DNA from: an uncultured Cellulophaga sp.
GTDB taxonomy: Bacteria; Bacteroidota; Bacteroidia; Flavobacteriales; Flavobacteriaceae
Assembly: GCA_947492955.1 (NCBI GenBank)
Contig: CANLOV010000010.1
Coordinates: forward strand, 1 to 64,000
Direction of reading: 5' to 3'
Length of the DNA: 64,000 nucleotides
The translations under genes and the position numbers were made by a program. Each line of letters opens with the position of its first letter. The stretch's first letter is position 1. The notes under the pieces were generated by a model. It made no database searches, was not told the DNA's origin, and saw nothing but the letters and a program-made list of their open reading frames with translations. Below are positions 45,478 through 55,111 of this stretch, piece by piece.

Positions 45478-47342
45478 AAAAAATTCTATTATCACTTATC
45501 ATTCTTATTATTGGAATTACATTTATTGGCAGACTATCGTATTTGCAAATATTTCGTTTTTCTAGCACTACAATACTAGATGACACTGCAATAAAGCCAG
45601 TTTACGATTATCCAGAGCGCGGCTATATTTATGACAGAAATGGCAAGCTTTTAGTTGCTAACCAAGCAGCTTATGATGTTATGGTAATTCCGCGAGAAGT
45701 GAAACCATTAGACACATTAGAATTTTGCAAGCTCTTAAAAATAGACAAAGAAAAATTTATAAAAAAACTAAAAAAAGCAAGAATATATTCTCCCAGATTG
45801 CCATCGGTTTTAGTACCTCAACTCTCTAAAGAAGACTATGGCAGTTTACAAGAGAAAATGCGAAAATACGAAGGATTCTATATTCAAAAACGTTCCTTAC
45901 GCTATTACGACACAAAAAGTGGCGCTAATGTATTAGGGTATATTAGCGAAGTTAATGAAAGAGACTTAAGAAAAAACCCTAATTACGCCGCAGGTGAATT
46001 AACAGGTAGAACAGGTATAGAAAAACAATACGAAGAAATCCTTAGAGGACGCAAGGGAATTAAATACATACAAAAAGACCGATTTAACAGAGACATTGGC
46101 CCTTATAAAGACGGTATTTATGATACGCTACCAGAGCAGGGCAAAGAAATTACTACAACTTTAGATAAAACTCTCCAAGAATACGGAGAAAAACTAATGC
46201 ATGGTAAACGTGGTGGCATAGTAGCTTTAGAACCTAGTTCTGGAGAAATACTAGCATTAATCTCTGGTCCCACCTATGACCCTTCTTTATTAGTAGGAAG
46301 AGAACGTTCTAAAAATTACACTAAATTATATTACGACTCTATAGCTAACCCAACATGGGACAGAAGTATCCTTGCACAACCATCTCCTGGATCTCCTTTT
46401 AAAACCTTAAATGCTCTTGTAGCACTACAAGAAGGCGTTCTTTCAAAAGAAACTACCGTTAGGTGTTATAATGGCTTTTATGTTGGTAAAACAAAAAGAG
46501 GATGCCATTGTGGAGGAGGCTTAAGAAACATGACCTCTGGCATACAAAAATCGTGCAATGCATATTTCGCAAGTACTTTTAGAAAAATATACGATAAATA
46601 CCCTACTACAGATGAAGGTATGGATGTCTGGGAAAAGCATATGAAAAGTTTTGGGCTAGGTAATTTTTTAGGCTATGACTTACCTACCGGAAGTAAAGGA
46701 AGAATTCCTAACAAAGCATATTACGATAGAGCGTACGGAGACAACAGATGGGCTTCTTCTTTTATTATATCCAATTCTATTGGCCAAGGAGAAGTTGCTA
46801 CTACTCCCATACAATTAGCAAATATGACAGCCGCTATCGCCAATAGAGGTTATTACTATACACCACATGTAATAAAAAAAATAGAAAATAAAGAGATCAG
46901 TATTCCTAAATACACCAAACCTAAATACACCACCATAGACAAAAAACATTTTGAACCTGTAATACAAGGAATGGCAGACGTGTATAGAAAAGGAACTGCC
47001 AGAGGCCTACAGGTAAAAGATATAGAAATAGCAGGAAAAACAGGAACCGTAGAAAATTTCACAAGAATAGATGGCGTTAGAACACAACTTACAGACCATT
47101 CTGTATTTGTTGCTTTTGCACCTGTTGAGAATCCAAAAATAGCATTAGCCATATATATAGAACATGGTTATTACGGTTCTCGTTATGCAGGGCATATAGC
47201 CTCTTTACTAATAGAAAAATATATAAAAGGAAAAATTACAAGAACCGACTTAGAAAAAAGGATGCTAGAAAAAACCTTAGAGCACGAATATGCAAAACCA
47301 TATAGCGGCGAACCATTCAAAATAAATGAATATGCTTGGTAG
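45474..47342 (+). CDS. mrdA: Penicillin-binding protein 2
   Basis: 622 residues. Class B transpeptidase of the elongasome. A signal anchor (about 4-22), a dimerisation domain with the conserved RGYIYDRNGKLL (49-60) and GRTGIEKQYE (178-187), then the transpeptidase: active-site SxxK is S307-P-F-K310, SxN is S360-C-N362, KTG is in AGKTGTVEN (about 521-529). The segment GCHCGGGL (343-350) in place of the usual short loop is a flavobacterial feature (from memory). ATGA overlap with mreD and 17-base overlap with rodA. Confidence 0.97.
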   Translation: MKKILLSLIILIIGITFIGRLSYLQIFRFSSTTILDDTAIKPVYDYPERGYIYDRNGKLLVANQAAYDVMVIPREVKPLDTLEFCKLLKIDKEKFIKKLKKARIYSPRLPSVLVPQLSKEDYGSLQEKMRKYEGFYIQKRSLRYYDTKSGANVLGYISEVNERDLRKNPNYAAGELTGRTGIEKQYEEILRGRKGIKYIQKDRFNRDIGPYKDGIYDTLPEQGKEITTTLDKTLQEYGEKLMHGKRGGIVALEPSSGEILALISGPTYDPSLLVGRERSKNYTKLYYDSIANPTWDRSILAQPSPGSPFKTLNALVALQEGVLSKETTVRCYNGFYVGKTKRGCHCGGGLRNMTSGIQKSCNAYFASTFRKIYDKYPTTDEGMDVWEKHMKSFGLGNFLGYDLPTGSKGRIPNKAYYDRAYGDNRWASSFIISNSIGQGEVATTPIQLANMTAAIANRGYYYTPHVIKKIENKEISIPKYTKPKYTTIDKKHFEPVIQGMADVYRKGTARGLQVKDIEIAGKTGTVENFTRIDGVRTQLTDHSVFVAFAPVENPKIALAIYIEHGYYGSRYAGHIASLLIEKYIKGKITRTDLEKRMLEKTLEHEYAKPYSGEPFKINEYAW

Positions 47343-48615
47343 AACAGCTATAAAAAGAATTGATTGGTTTAGCATTTTACTTTATGCCTTACTTGTAGTT
47401 ATTGGTTTTACAAATATCTATTCTAGTACATTTTCAGAGGAGAGCACTTCTATTTTTAATTTTAGTAAAATATATGGCAAACAGTTAATGTTTATTATTA
47501 TTAGCATTGTTGCCATTATCATTGTTTTAGCTCTAGAAGCCAGTTTTTATGAACGCTTTTCTAGTATATTGTATTCTATTTCTTTAGTATCATTAGCTGG
47601 TCTTTTTGTTTTTGGAAAAACCGTAGCCGGAGCAACATCCTGGTATAATTTAGGTTTTTTTAGCCTTCAGCCTTCAGAATTAGCAAAAGTAGGAACAGCA
47701 TTAGCCTTAGCTAAATATTTAAGTGATATACAAACAGATATTAAACGCAAGAAGGACCAGTTCTATGCATTTTTAATATTACTGATTCCTGCCTTTTTAG
47801 TAATTCCGCAACCAGATCCAGGAAGTGCTTTAGTATTCTTTGCTTTAATTTTTGTAATATTTAGAGAAGGACTATCATTAATATATTTAGGATTAGCTTT
47901 ATTTACTATCCTTGTTTTTGTAACAACATTAATGTTTGGCACAACATGGGTAGGTGTTTCTATAGGTTTATTAATGGCTTTGTTTTATTTATTTAAAAAG
48001 AAAACCACAAAAATACCTATTATACCAACTATCTCTTTTTATGCAATTGTTATTGTATTTTCTTTATCTGTAAATTTTGTATTTAATTCTGTTTTTGAAC
48101 AACGCCATAGAGATCGTTTTAGCTTATGGTTACGTTTAGAAAAAGACCCTAAAAAATTAGAAGAAATTAGAAAAACAATTGGTTATAACACCGACCAATC
48201 AGAAAAAGCTATTGAGTCTGGCGGTTTCTTGGGCAAAGGTTTTTTAGAAGGCACGCGTACCAAAGGAGATTTTGTTCCCGAACAACATAGTGATTATATT
48301 TTTAGCACCGTTGGAGAAGAATGGGGTTTTATTGGCACTACCACTGTTGTATTACTATTTACAATTCTACTATTACGGCTTGTTTTTTTAGCTGAAAGAC
48401 AAAAAAACCCATTTAGTAGAATGTATGGTTATGGGGTAATTTCTATCCTTTTTATACATTATTTTATTAACGTAGGTATGGTAATAGGTATGCTACCAAC
48501 CATTGGAATTCCATTACCGTTTTTAAGTTACGGGGGGTCATCGTTGTTAGGATTTTCTATCCTTTTGTTTATATTTTTAAAATTAGATGCAAATAGGTTA
48601 AATGAGTGGAATTAA
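47326..48615 (+). CDS. rodA: Peptidoglycan glycosyltransferase RodA
   Basis: 429 residues, SEDS family, about ten transmembrane helices. Polymerises lipid II, partner of PBP2. SEDS motifs: GATSWYNLGFFSLQPSELAKVG (about 101-122), PQPDPGSALVF (about 163-173), EQHSDYIFSTVGEEWGF (about 322-338), GIPLPFLSYGGSSLLG (about 395-410). Last of the mre operon. Its stop codon overlaps the stop of the convergent nuclease gene. Confidence 0.96.
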   Translation: MNMLGRTAIKRIDWFSILLYALLVVIGFTNIYSSTFSEESTSIFNFSKIYGKQLMFIIISIVAIIIVLALEASFYERFSSILYSISLVSLAGLFVFGKTVAGATSWYNLGFFSLQPSELAKVGTALALAKYLSDIQTDIKRKKDQFYAFLILLIPAFLVIPQPDPGSALVFFALIFVIFREGLSLIYLGLALFTILVFVTTLMFGTTWVGVSIGLLMALFYLFKKKTTKIPIIPTISFYAIVIVFSLSVNFVFNSVFEQRHRDRFSLWLRLEKDPKKLEEIRKTIGYNTDQSEKAIESGGFLGKGFLEGTRTKGDFVPEQHSDYIFSTVGEEWGFIGTTTVVLLFTILLLRLVFLAERQKNPFSRMYGYGVISILFIHYFINVGMVIGMLPTIGIPLPFLSYGGSSLLGFSILLFIFLKLDANRLNEWN

Positions 48616-49412
48616 AATTTCCATTCGTTTTTAACAACTTTACTTTCTAGCTTTTCTTCTATTGAATCTGGTAATTTCTTAAAAAAATCTATTCCTGTAA
48701 TTTCTTCTATCTTATTTACGGGAACTACAAACTTACTAAGTGACTTTGTACTTTCTTTATGAGGAAACAAAAAAGCTATCATCTTAATTTTATGATTATC
48801 TTTTCTTGCCACAATCTTATAAAAGGATTTAGGTACTGCCACATCTTCATCACCTATAGCAAATAATCCTTTTTCTAGAACACCACCTGTTACTACATAC
48901 ACCTCATCATATTTTTTGGTCCAATAACGCACTTTTTGTTCTAACCTATTCCATATACCTGCATTAAATGCATTATCCTGCGGGCTAATATTACTTGTAT
49001 AAAAAGTTTCATTGTAAGCATATTTAGAGAATCTACGGTCTCCTGCAGGGCATAAATGCCCCCTATCATAACCAGAACGCTTATAATTACGCCAATCTGC
49101 AGATTTTGTTTTTACTTTTGGATCCTCAATAAAGTATGGGCGCTTACGATCATCATAAGTAAGATGCTCTTTTTTTAATGTATAAGCAACCCATTCTGCC
49201 TGCTCATATGCCTCATGATAAGATAATGAAAAATGATTGTGATGCACTATGCTTCCTGTTGTAGAACTAGGTAAAAAATCTTCTACTATTTCAGTTCCCG
49301 CTTCTGCTCCTTCAGGGGCTGTATATGTATCTGGCGTATAAAAATTTTCAAAAAGCCAAAAACCTACAACACAAATTAAAACTAATATAGAATATACTTG
49401 TTTGTTTTTCAT
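48612..49412 (-). CDS. Secreted or membrane-anchored DNA/RNA non-specific endonuclease
   Basis: 266 residues, NUC1/beta-beta-alpha-metal family. An N-terminal hydrophobic helix (about 8-21) acts as anchor or signal. The active-site signature DRGHLCPAGDR (116-126, catalytic His119) is followed by TSNISPQDNAFNAGIWNRLEQKVR (about 138-161) with the Mg-binding Asn. Degrades DNA and RNA outside the cytoplasm, for nutrition or defence against extracellular DNA. Convergent with rodA. Confidence 0.92.
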   Translation of the reverse strand: MKNKQVYSILVLICVVGFWLFENFYTPDTYTAPEGAEAGTEIVEDFLPSSTTGSIVHHNHFSLSYHEAYEQAEWVAYTLKKEHLTYDDRKRPYFIEDPKVKTKSADWRNYKRSGYDRGHLCPAGDRRFSKYAYNETFYTSNISPQDNAFNAGIWNRLEQKVRYWTKKYDEVYVVTGGVLEKGLFAIGDEDVAVPKSFYKIVARKDNHKIKMIAFLFPHKESTKSLSKFVVPVNKIEEITGIDFFKKLPDSIEEKLESKVVKNEWKF

Positions 49413-49494
49413 TTGGCTAAATTAAAAAACGCATCAACATAACAAACAGAATATTTTTATATATTATTGCAGAGAACTTATATACTTCTAAAAA

Positions 49495-52044
49495 ATGAAT
49501 AGTACCATAATTTTAAAAAGAGCCACTAGCCTTATTATATTATTAATAGGTTATAATAATATGCTAGCGCAGCAAGATACATTATGGTATAACGCTAAAT
49601 GGAAATTATCTAAAAAAACAGAAGCTAGTTTTTATAGACCACCTGTTAAAGCTGAAGGCAACTTTTTTAGAATTAAAGATTATTATAAGTCTGGTGAGTT
49701 ACAAATGAATGCCATATCTAAATACGCCGATAAAGACCATTGGGAAGGTTTAGTTACTTGGTATAATAAAGACGGTAGTATTCACCAAGAAGGGAACTAT
49801 AAAGACCATAAATTAAACGGAGCATATACCAGCTATATTAAGGAAAAAAAAATACTAGCTAATTATAAAAACGGACAATACGTAAACGGAGAAACAAATA
49901 TAAATTGCAGAACATATTATATTTATTTAGCCGAAATAAATGATGGTTTTAAAAGAGTATTCCACAATGGAGATTTAAATGGATTACGTTACGAAGAATA
50001 TTTAGATCAAGACAAAAAAAAGAAATACACTAAATATTATGATGACAATGGAGAACTCTTGGGCGAATCTAAAAACACTCCTGATGGCTCAAAAGTAGGT
50101 ATAGAAATATTATATAACTATAATCCATTTTCTATATCTAATATTGAATACTATTCTAAATCAGGAACATATTTAGGCTCTTCTATTTACTACAACAACG
50201 GAACTTTAAGAGAAAAATTTGAACAGGAACCTGGCTACAAAACAACCTATTATAATACAAACGGAGAAGAATTAGGAAGTTTAACTTATAGAATGAAAAA
50301 TTCTTATTTAAAAGCAGAAAATGGCACTAAGTACAGCTTTGAATCAAAATACAACATTAAAAAAGCAAATGAAACAGGTGAAACCTGGCCTATTTCTATA
50401 ACAACCTATAAAGATGGGCTTACAACCAAATTTGAAGAAAAGTACAAAGACCAAAGCACTAAAGCACTATTTACTTATGAAAATGGATATAGACTTTTAG
50501 ATCTTTTCTACGATGAAAAAGGCAAGGAAATATCTCGCTTAACCTACAAAGATTACAAACCATTTGATGGAATACAATTTGAAAGAGATGTTAAAAGAAC
50601 CTATAAAGAAGGTGTATTATTAGAAGAAATAAAGTATTATGCCAACACTAAAAAGCAATTTATGGCATTAAAAAATGCCATAGAAACATATTATGATCTT
50701 AATGGCGAGGTACTAGGCACATTAACACTAAACATAGACAATTATAACAGTCCTGAAAATGGCACTAGATACAGCCAATACAAAGGAGTAATTGAAAGAA
50801 TTGAGGAATACAAAGATGGCGTACGTATTAAATTAACTTCCATTAAAAAAGATACTAAAGGTAAGTCTTTTAAAACCATAGAATTATATGATGATAGTGG
50901 TTATAGTAAAATTAAAGAGACAAAATTTTATAGCAACGGAAAAATAAAAAGTGAAATAAATTATAAAAAATATAATCCAATCACTGGTATCTATTTTAAT
51001 GACAAGGGAGAAGAAATAGGTAGATACAATTACAAAACTAAAGAAGGAAAACGCTATGAATTTTTCTATAATTCTGACCAAATAAAAGAAATAGAAGAAA
51101 TAGTAAATAATAAACTGGTTCGTAATGTTACTTATATTGAGTCTTATGACAATCAAAAAAAAACATATGAATATATAATAATTAAAGACATTGATAATTC
51201 TAAAGATGCTAAATTTTATAACAAATATGGAGAGCTAATAGCTAAAGCCAGTTTTAAAAACGGTGAACTAGATAACGGAACTATTTACAACGAAAGAGAC
51301 AAAGAACTGTACCATATAAAAGAAGGGCTAAAAAACGGGAAGTACACTAAATATTATTACAATGAAAAAATACTAGAGGAAGGTAACTTTAAAAATGATT
51401 TAAAAGAAGGTGTTTTTACAGCATACAGTAGCTCAGGTTCAAAAACCTCTACTGTAAACTTTACAAATAATAAAAAAGAAGGAGAAGCTATTTATTATAA
51501 TGCAAATGGAGATGTATTAAGTAAAATGATTTATAAAGACGACCTACCTTATTCTGGAAAAAAAACAACACATAGCGAGTACAATAAAAGTTACAAAGAA
51601 GAAACTTATACTAATGGCAACATCATACAATCTATAGATGCCAAAAAGGAAGGAAAAACTATTACCAATTACGCCAATAAAACTTCCAAAGAGGTTACTA
51701 AATATAATGAAAATAACCAGAAAATTTTAAGCTACAACTTAAAAAACGAACAATTAGAAGGGAAAGTTATCTCATATAACGACAAAGAAAAAATTATAAG
51801 AACTGCAGAATTTGAAGACGGAAAATTAATAAATGGCACCGTAAGAATAAAAGGAGACTCATATAATAATAAAGAAGACTATTTATTACTAACAAGAACA
51901 GATTCCTCTTTCTCTGTAAAAAAATATAATACTGGAGGTTTAGAATACGAGGCTACTGAGAATATTGAAAAAGGAATGCGTTTACAACATTTAAATAAAC
52001 TAAACTCTAGAATAAATTATATCTATCACACAGATTTAGAATAA
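49495..52044 (+). CDS. Long YwqK/MORN-type repeat protein
   Basis: 849 residues, signal peptide about 1-25 (ends MLAQQ). It consists of about thirty degenerate 20-24-residue units with the theme Y-x-NG-x(6-8)-Y-Y-x-G-x-L, e.g. YYKSGELQMNAISKY, YYDDNGELLGESKN, FYSNGKIKSEINYKKY, YYNEKILEEGNFKNDLKEG. This is the pattern of the YwqK / MORN_2 repeat family. Such proteins were annotated as 'antitoxin YwqK', but no toxin gene flanks this one and it is exported, so an antitoxin role is doubtful. Gene composition is more AT-rich and Lys/Asn-rich than its neighbours. Confidence 0.8.
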   Translation: MNSTIILKRATSLIILLIGYNNMLAQQDTLWYNAKWKLSKKTEASFYRPPVKAEGNFFRIKDYYKSGELQMNAISKYADKDHWEGLVTWYNKDGSIHQEGNYKDHKLNGAYTSYIKEKKILANYKNGQYVNGETNINCRTYYIYLAEINDGFKRVFHNGDLNGLRYEEYLDQDKKKKYTKYYDDNGELLGESKNTPDGSKVGIEILYNYNPFSISNIEYYSKSGTYLGSSIYYNNGTLREKFEQEPGYKTTYYNTNGEELGSLTYRMKNSYLKAENGTKYSFESKYNIKKANETGETWPISITTYKDGLTTKFEEKYKDQSTKALFTYENGYRLLDLFYDEKGKEISRLTYKDYKPFDGIQFERDVKRTYKEGVLLEEIKYYANTKKQFMALKNAIETYYDLNGEVLGTLTLNIDNYNSPENGTRYSQYKGVIERIEEYKDGVRIKLTSIKKDTKGKSFKTIELYDDSGYSKIKETKFYSNGKIKSEINYKKYNPITGIYFNDKGEEIGRYNYKTKEGKRYEFFYNSDQIKEIEEIVNNKLVRNVTYIESYDNQKKTYEYIIIKDIDNSKDAKFYNKYGELIAKASFKNGELDNGTIYNERDKELYHIKEGLKNGKYTKYYYNEKILEEGNFKNDLKEGVFTAYSSSGSKTSTVNFTNNKKEGEAIYYNANGDVLSKMIYKDDLPYSGKKTTHSEYNKSYKEETYTNGNIIQSIDAKKEGKTITNYANKTSKEVTKYNENNQKILSYNLKNEQLEGKVISYNDKEKIIRTAEFEDGKLINGTVRIKGDSYNNKEDYLLLTRTDSSFSVKKYNTGGLEYEATENIEKGMRLQHLNKLNSRINYIYHTDLE

Positions 52045-52131
52045 TAATAACTTATAAAATCTATTAAAAACAATTAATCTTAGATAGTTTTATTATTTTA
52101 CAACAACCAATTTCTATAAGTTAAAAACTAA

Positions 52132-52677
52132 ATGAAATACTTACTCCACAGCCAAGAAACTGAAAGGATTCTGTTTAGAAAAATAGAGTTATCAGATTTT
52201 AATGATTGGCTAGTATTTCATGAGAACCCCATAACTTCTAAATACTGGATAGCAGAATTAAAAAACCCAGAGACCGAATGTAAAAATTGGTACACAAAAC
52301 AATTTCATCGTTATCAGAATAATTTGGGAGGAATGAATGCTTTGATTGAAAAACAATCTGGAAAATTAATTGGGCATTGCGGACTTTTAGTTCAAAACGT
52401 TGATAATACAACTGAATTAGAAATTGCTTATTCGCTTTTACCTAAATTCTGGAATAAAGGCTTTGCAACCGAAGCTGCAAAAAAATGTAGAGACTTTGCT
52501 TTTAAAAATAATTTTTCGGACTCTATTATTTCCATAATAAGCGTAACAAACAAACCTTCGGAAAGCGTTGCCATAAAAAATGGAATGAGAATAGATAAAG
52601 CAACTACTTATAATGGAAATAATGTAAACATATTCAGAATTAATAAATTAGAATGGAGAAACATAAAATTAATATAA
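52132..52677 (+). CDS. GNAT-family N-acetyltransferase
   Basis: 181 residues of the Acetyltransf_3/RimJ-like type. Start SQETERILFRKIELSDFNDW, acetyl-CoA region IGHCGLLVQNVDNTTELEIAYSLLPKFWNKGFATEAAKKC (about 80-119; the P-loop equivalent is KFWNKGFATEA) and SVTNKPSESVAIKNGM (about 141-157). Substrate unknown. It stands alone with a strong palindromic terminator downstream. Confidence 0.9.
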   Translation: MKYLLHSQETERILFRKIELSDFNDWLVFHENPITSKYWIAELKNPETECKNWYTKQFHRYQNNLGGMNALIEKQSGKLIGHCGLLVQNVDNTTELEIAYSLLPKFWNKGFATEAAKKCRDFAFKNNFSDSIISIISVTNKPSESVAIKNGMRIDKATTYNGNNVNIFRINKLEWRNIKLI

Positions 52678-52698
52678 AAACAGCCTAACTTAACACAT

Positions 52699-52738
52699 AA
52701 AAAAAATCCAGTAAACATATGTTTACTGGATTTTTTTT
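52699..52738. terminator. Perfect 40-base palindromic terminator
   Basis: The half AAAAAAAATCCAGTAAACAT is followed directly by its exact reverse complement, with A-run and T-run flanks. It ends both the GNAT gene (plus) and the tail-specific protease gene (minus). Confidence 0.9.
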
Positions 52739-52758
52739 ATGCTTTAAAATTTATATGC

Positions 52759-54894
52759 TTATCCTTTTATACTTACTAATTTAGAAGGGTTAATAGCATT
52801 TGCTTTTAAATCTTCTAACACATTAATAGCTTCCTCTACATATACATCTTTTGCTAAATTTTTATGCCAACGATCTCTTTTTTCTCTTAAAATAGAATCC
52901 TGAGTAAATAATTCTTTCTCGTACTTTAAAGATTCAAAAGTAAGATGCGAGTCATAATCAGAAAGCTTTTTAAAGTAGTTAATCTTTTCTTTATCTTTTT
53001 CTAATTCAACTTTATAGTCTTTATACTTAAGGCTAACAATTGTTTCCTCTTGCTGTTCCTTTAACCACTTAGCATTTTCTTCTATTAATTTTATTTGTGT
53101 ATTTCCTTCCATACGTTTCATACTATTTTCTACAGTATGCTCGTAATCTATATACCCATCCCAAGGCTCATAACTAGCTGGTGATATCTTATCCCATGCT
53201 AAAGGGTTTTGTTGATCTCTTTCTCCTAAATCTATATAGCTGTATCTGTCTGGAACAATAACATCACTCTTAACACCTTCTAACTGTGTAGAACCTCCAT
53301 TAATTCTATAAAACTTTTGCGTTGTTAATTTAATTGCCCCTAAATCTCCATGCTCATTACTACGAACAATATTTTCTAAAGGAATTACATTTTGTACAGT
53401 ACCTTTTCCAAAAGTTTGCTTGCTCCCTATTACTACAGCTCTTTTATAATCTTGCATAGCCGCTGCTAATATTTCAGATGCCGATGCTGATAATTCGTTT
53501 ACTAAGATAACTAATGGTCCATCCCATTGTATGCGCTCATCTTTATCATCGTGTACTTCTTTTCGTTGCCCAGAAGAGCGCACCTGTACAATTGGTCCGT
53601 CTTTAATAAAAAGGCCAGCCATTTCTACAACAGTTCTAAGAGAACCTCCTCCGTTATCCCTTAAATCTAATATTAAGCCTTCTGCACCCTCTTGTTTTAG
53701 CCTTTCTACTTCTTTAGCTACATCTGTAGCTGCATTTCTTTTATTATAATCTTCAAAATCTACATAAAATTTTGGTAGGTTAATTAAACCAAACTTTTTA
53801 TCATTATGCTTTACTGTTGCAGATTTTGCATACGATTCTTCTAATTCTACTATATCTCTTGTAATAGATATAATTTCTATAGAACCATCTACTTTTTTAA
53901 TGGTTAAATCTACGATAGTTCCTTTAGGGCCTTTTATTAATTTAATAGCGTCATCTAAACGCATTCCAACAATATTAACTGGCTCTTCTCCAGCCTGCCC
54001 CACTTTTATTATCTCATCGCCAACCTCAATCTGTTGATCGCGCCATACTGGTCCTCCAGATATAACTTCTACAATTTTAGTTTGGTCTTTCTTTTTTTGC
54101 AATCTAGCTCCAATACCTTCAAACTTACCAGACATACTAGTATCAAACTTTTCCTTATCATCTGGAGCAAAATAGTAAGTATGTGGATCAAACTTATCTA
54201 CAATTGTATTTATGTATTGTACAAACCAATCTTTACGTTCTAAATCGGCTACAAAATCAAAGAAATCATCTAAAGTAGATTTTGTAGATTCTCTTGATTG
54301 CTTTTCAGCATCTTTTACACTTGTTGCAACTCCTTCTTCAAATTTATTGTCATTCTTAGCTTTCTTATAATCTGCTATTTTAGAATCATAAGTATCAATA
54401 GTAGCATATTTTAATTGCTTTCTCCAGCGCTCTTTTAATTCTTTTTTTGAAGTCGCAAATTTCTGCTTTTCATAATCTATATTAATAGTCTCCTCTACAC
54501 TATAGTTAAAAGGTTTTTTTAATACATCTTCATATATAACTTTAGCCTCTGCCATACGCTTTATAAGACGCTCGTGCACCAAGTTAAAGAAACTAATGTC
54601 TGTATTCTTAATCTGATCATCTATTTGAAACTTATATTTTTCAAAATATTCAATATCTTCTTCTAAAAAATATCTTTTAGTTGGATCTACAACACTTATA
54701 AAATCATCGAAAACACTTACCGAAAAATCATCATTAATATCTTTTGGCTGGTAATGTCCTTTCTCCAAAACATAAGCAATAAGATCTAGAAGTAATTTAT
54801 CTTTATCATTAGTTTCAAAAGACTTATTGGTAAAACTGCAAGAAGCTACTGCTGCAAACATCAACAATAACAGGTAGGTTAAATTCTTTTTCAT
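52759..54894 (-). CDS. Carboxy-terminal processing (tail-specific) protease
   Basis: 711 residues from ATG 54894. An upstream in-frame start at 54936 would add 14 charged residues before the signal peptide and is less likely; lipobox ASC is at Cys19 of the chosen start. The Prc/Ctp plan is present: N-terminal helical domain (about 30-240), PDZ domain (about 255-340, GIGARLQKKKDQTKIVEVI ... VGDEIIKVGQ), and S41 protease domain with the Ser in ELSASASEILAAAMQ and the Lys in KQTFGKGTVQ. A C-terminal DUF3340 helical part follows. Degrades misfolded or processed envelope proteins. Confidence 0.93.
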   Translation of the reverse strand: MKKNLTYLLLLMFAAVASCSFTNKSFETNDKDKLLLDLIAYVLEKGHYQPKDINDDFSVSVFDDFISVVDPTKRYFLEEDIEYFEKYKFQIDDQIKNTDISFFNLVHERLIKRMAEAKVIYEDVLKKPFNYSVEETINIDYEKQKFATSKKELKERWRKQLKYATIDTYDSKIADYKKAKNDNKFEEGVATSVKDAEKQSRESTKSTLDDFFDFVADLERKDWFVQYINTIVDKFDPHTYYFAPDDKEKFDTSMSGKFEGIGARLQKKKDQTKIVEVISGGPVWRDQQIEVGDEIIKVGQAGEEPVNIVGMRLDDAIKLIKGPKGTIVDLTIKKVDGSIEIISITRDIVELEESYAKSATVKHNDKKFGLINLPKFYVDFEDYNKRNAATDVAKEVERLKQEGAEGLILDLRDNGGGSLRTVVEMAGLFIKDGPIVQVRSSGQRKEVHDDKDERIQWDGPLVILVNELSASASEILAAAMQDYKRAVVIGSKQTFGKGTVQNVIPLENIVRSNEHGDLGAIKLTTQKFYRINGGSTQLEGVKSDVIVPDRYSYIDLGERDQQNPLAWDKISPASYEPWDGYIDYEHTVENSMKRMEGNTQIKLIEENAKWLKEQQEETIVSLKYKDYKVELEKDKEKINYFKKLSDYDSHLTFESLKYEKELFTQDSILREKRDRWHKNLAKDVYVEEAINVLEDLKANAINPSKLVSIKG

Positions 54895-54936
54895 TAATTC
54901 AATATTTTTATTAAAAAACTTCCTCATTTCTCTCAT

Positions 54937-55090
54937 TATAAGCTTTTAATCTTTACGCGGACTAAGAACTCACTAATATAATGAAAAAACCATGCCAGCT
55001 TATAATACATAAGAATTATTTTACTTTTTCTACTAAACTAGCTTTAGCAATGCTTTAAAAAATAAAAGGAATCACATTAAAAACGTATTT
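54937..55090. other. Divergent intergenic gap between protease gene and surE
   Basis: No conserved feature beyond the surE promoter. A 25-codon open frame (54981-55058, plus strand) begins MKKPCQLIIHKNYF but shows no family resemblance; it is probably chance. Confidence 0.4.
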
Positions 55091-55093
55091 TTG
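55086..55093 (+). promoter_or_regulatory. -7 element for surE
   Basis: TATTTTTG, exact TAnnTTTG match, 18 bases before the ATG at 55112. It covers the only upstream in-frame TTG (55091), supporting the later start. Confidence 0.5.
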
Positions 55094-55111
55094 ATTCATA
55101 AATTATATCTT

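Noticed and set aside
49495-52044. Toxin-antitoxin system based on the YwqK label
   Set aside because: No toxin-like gene adjoins it and the protein has a signal peptide, so the label is not evidence for a toxin-antitoxin system.
54981-55058. 25-codon open frame upstream of surE
   Set aside because: No ribosome-binding support, no promoter and no resemblance to a leader peptide; likely chance in an AT-rich gap.
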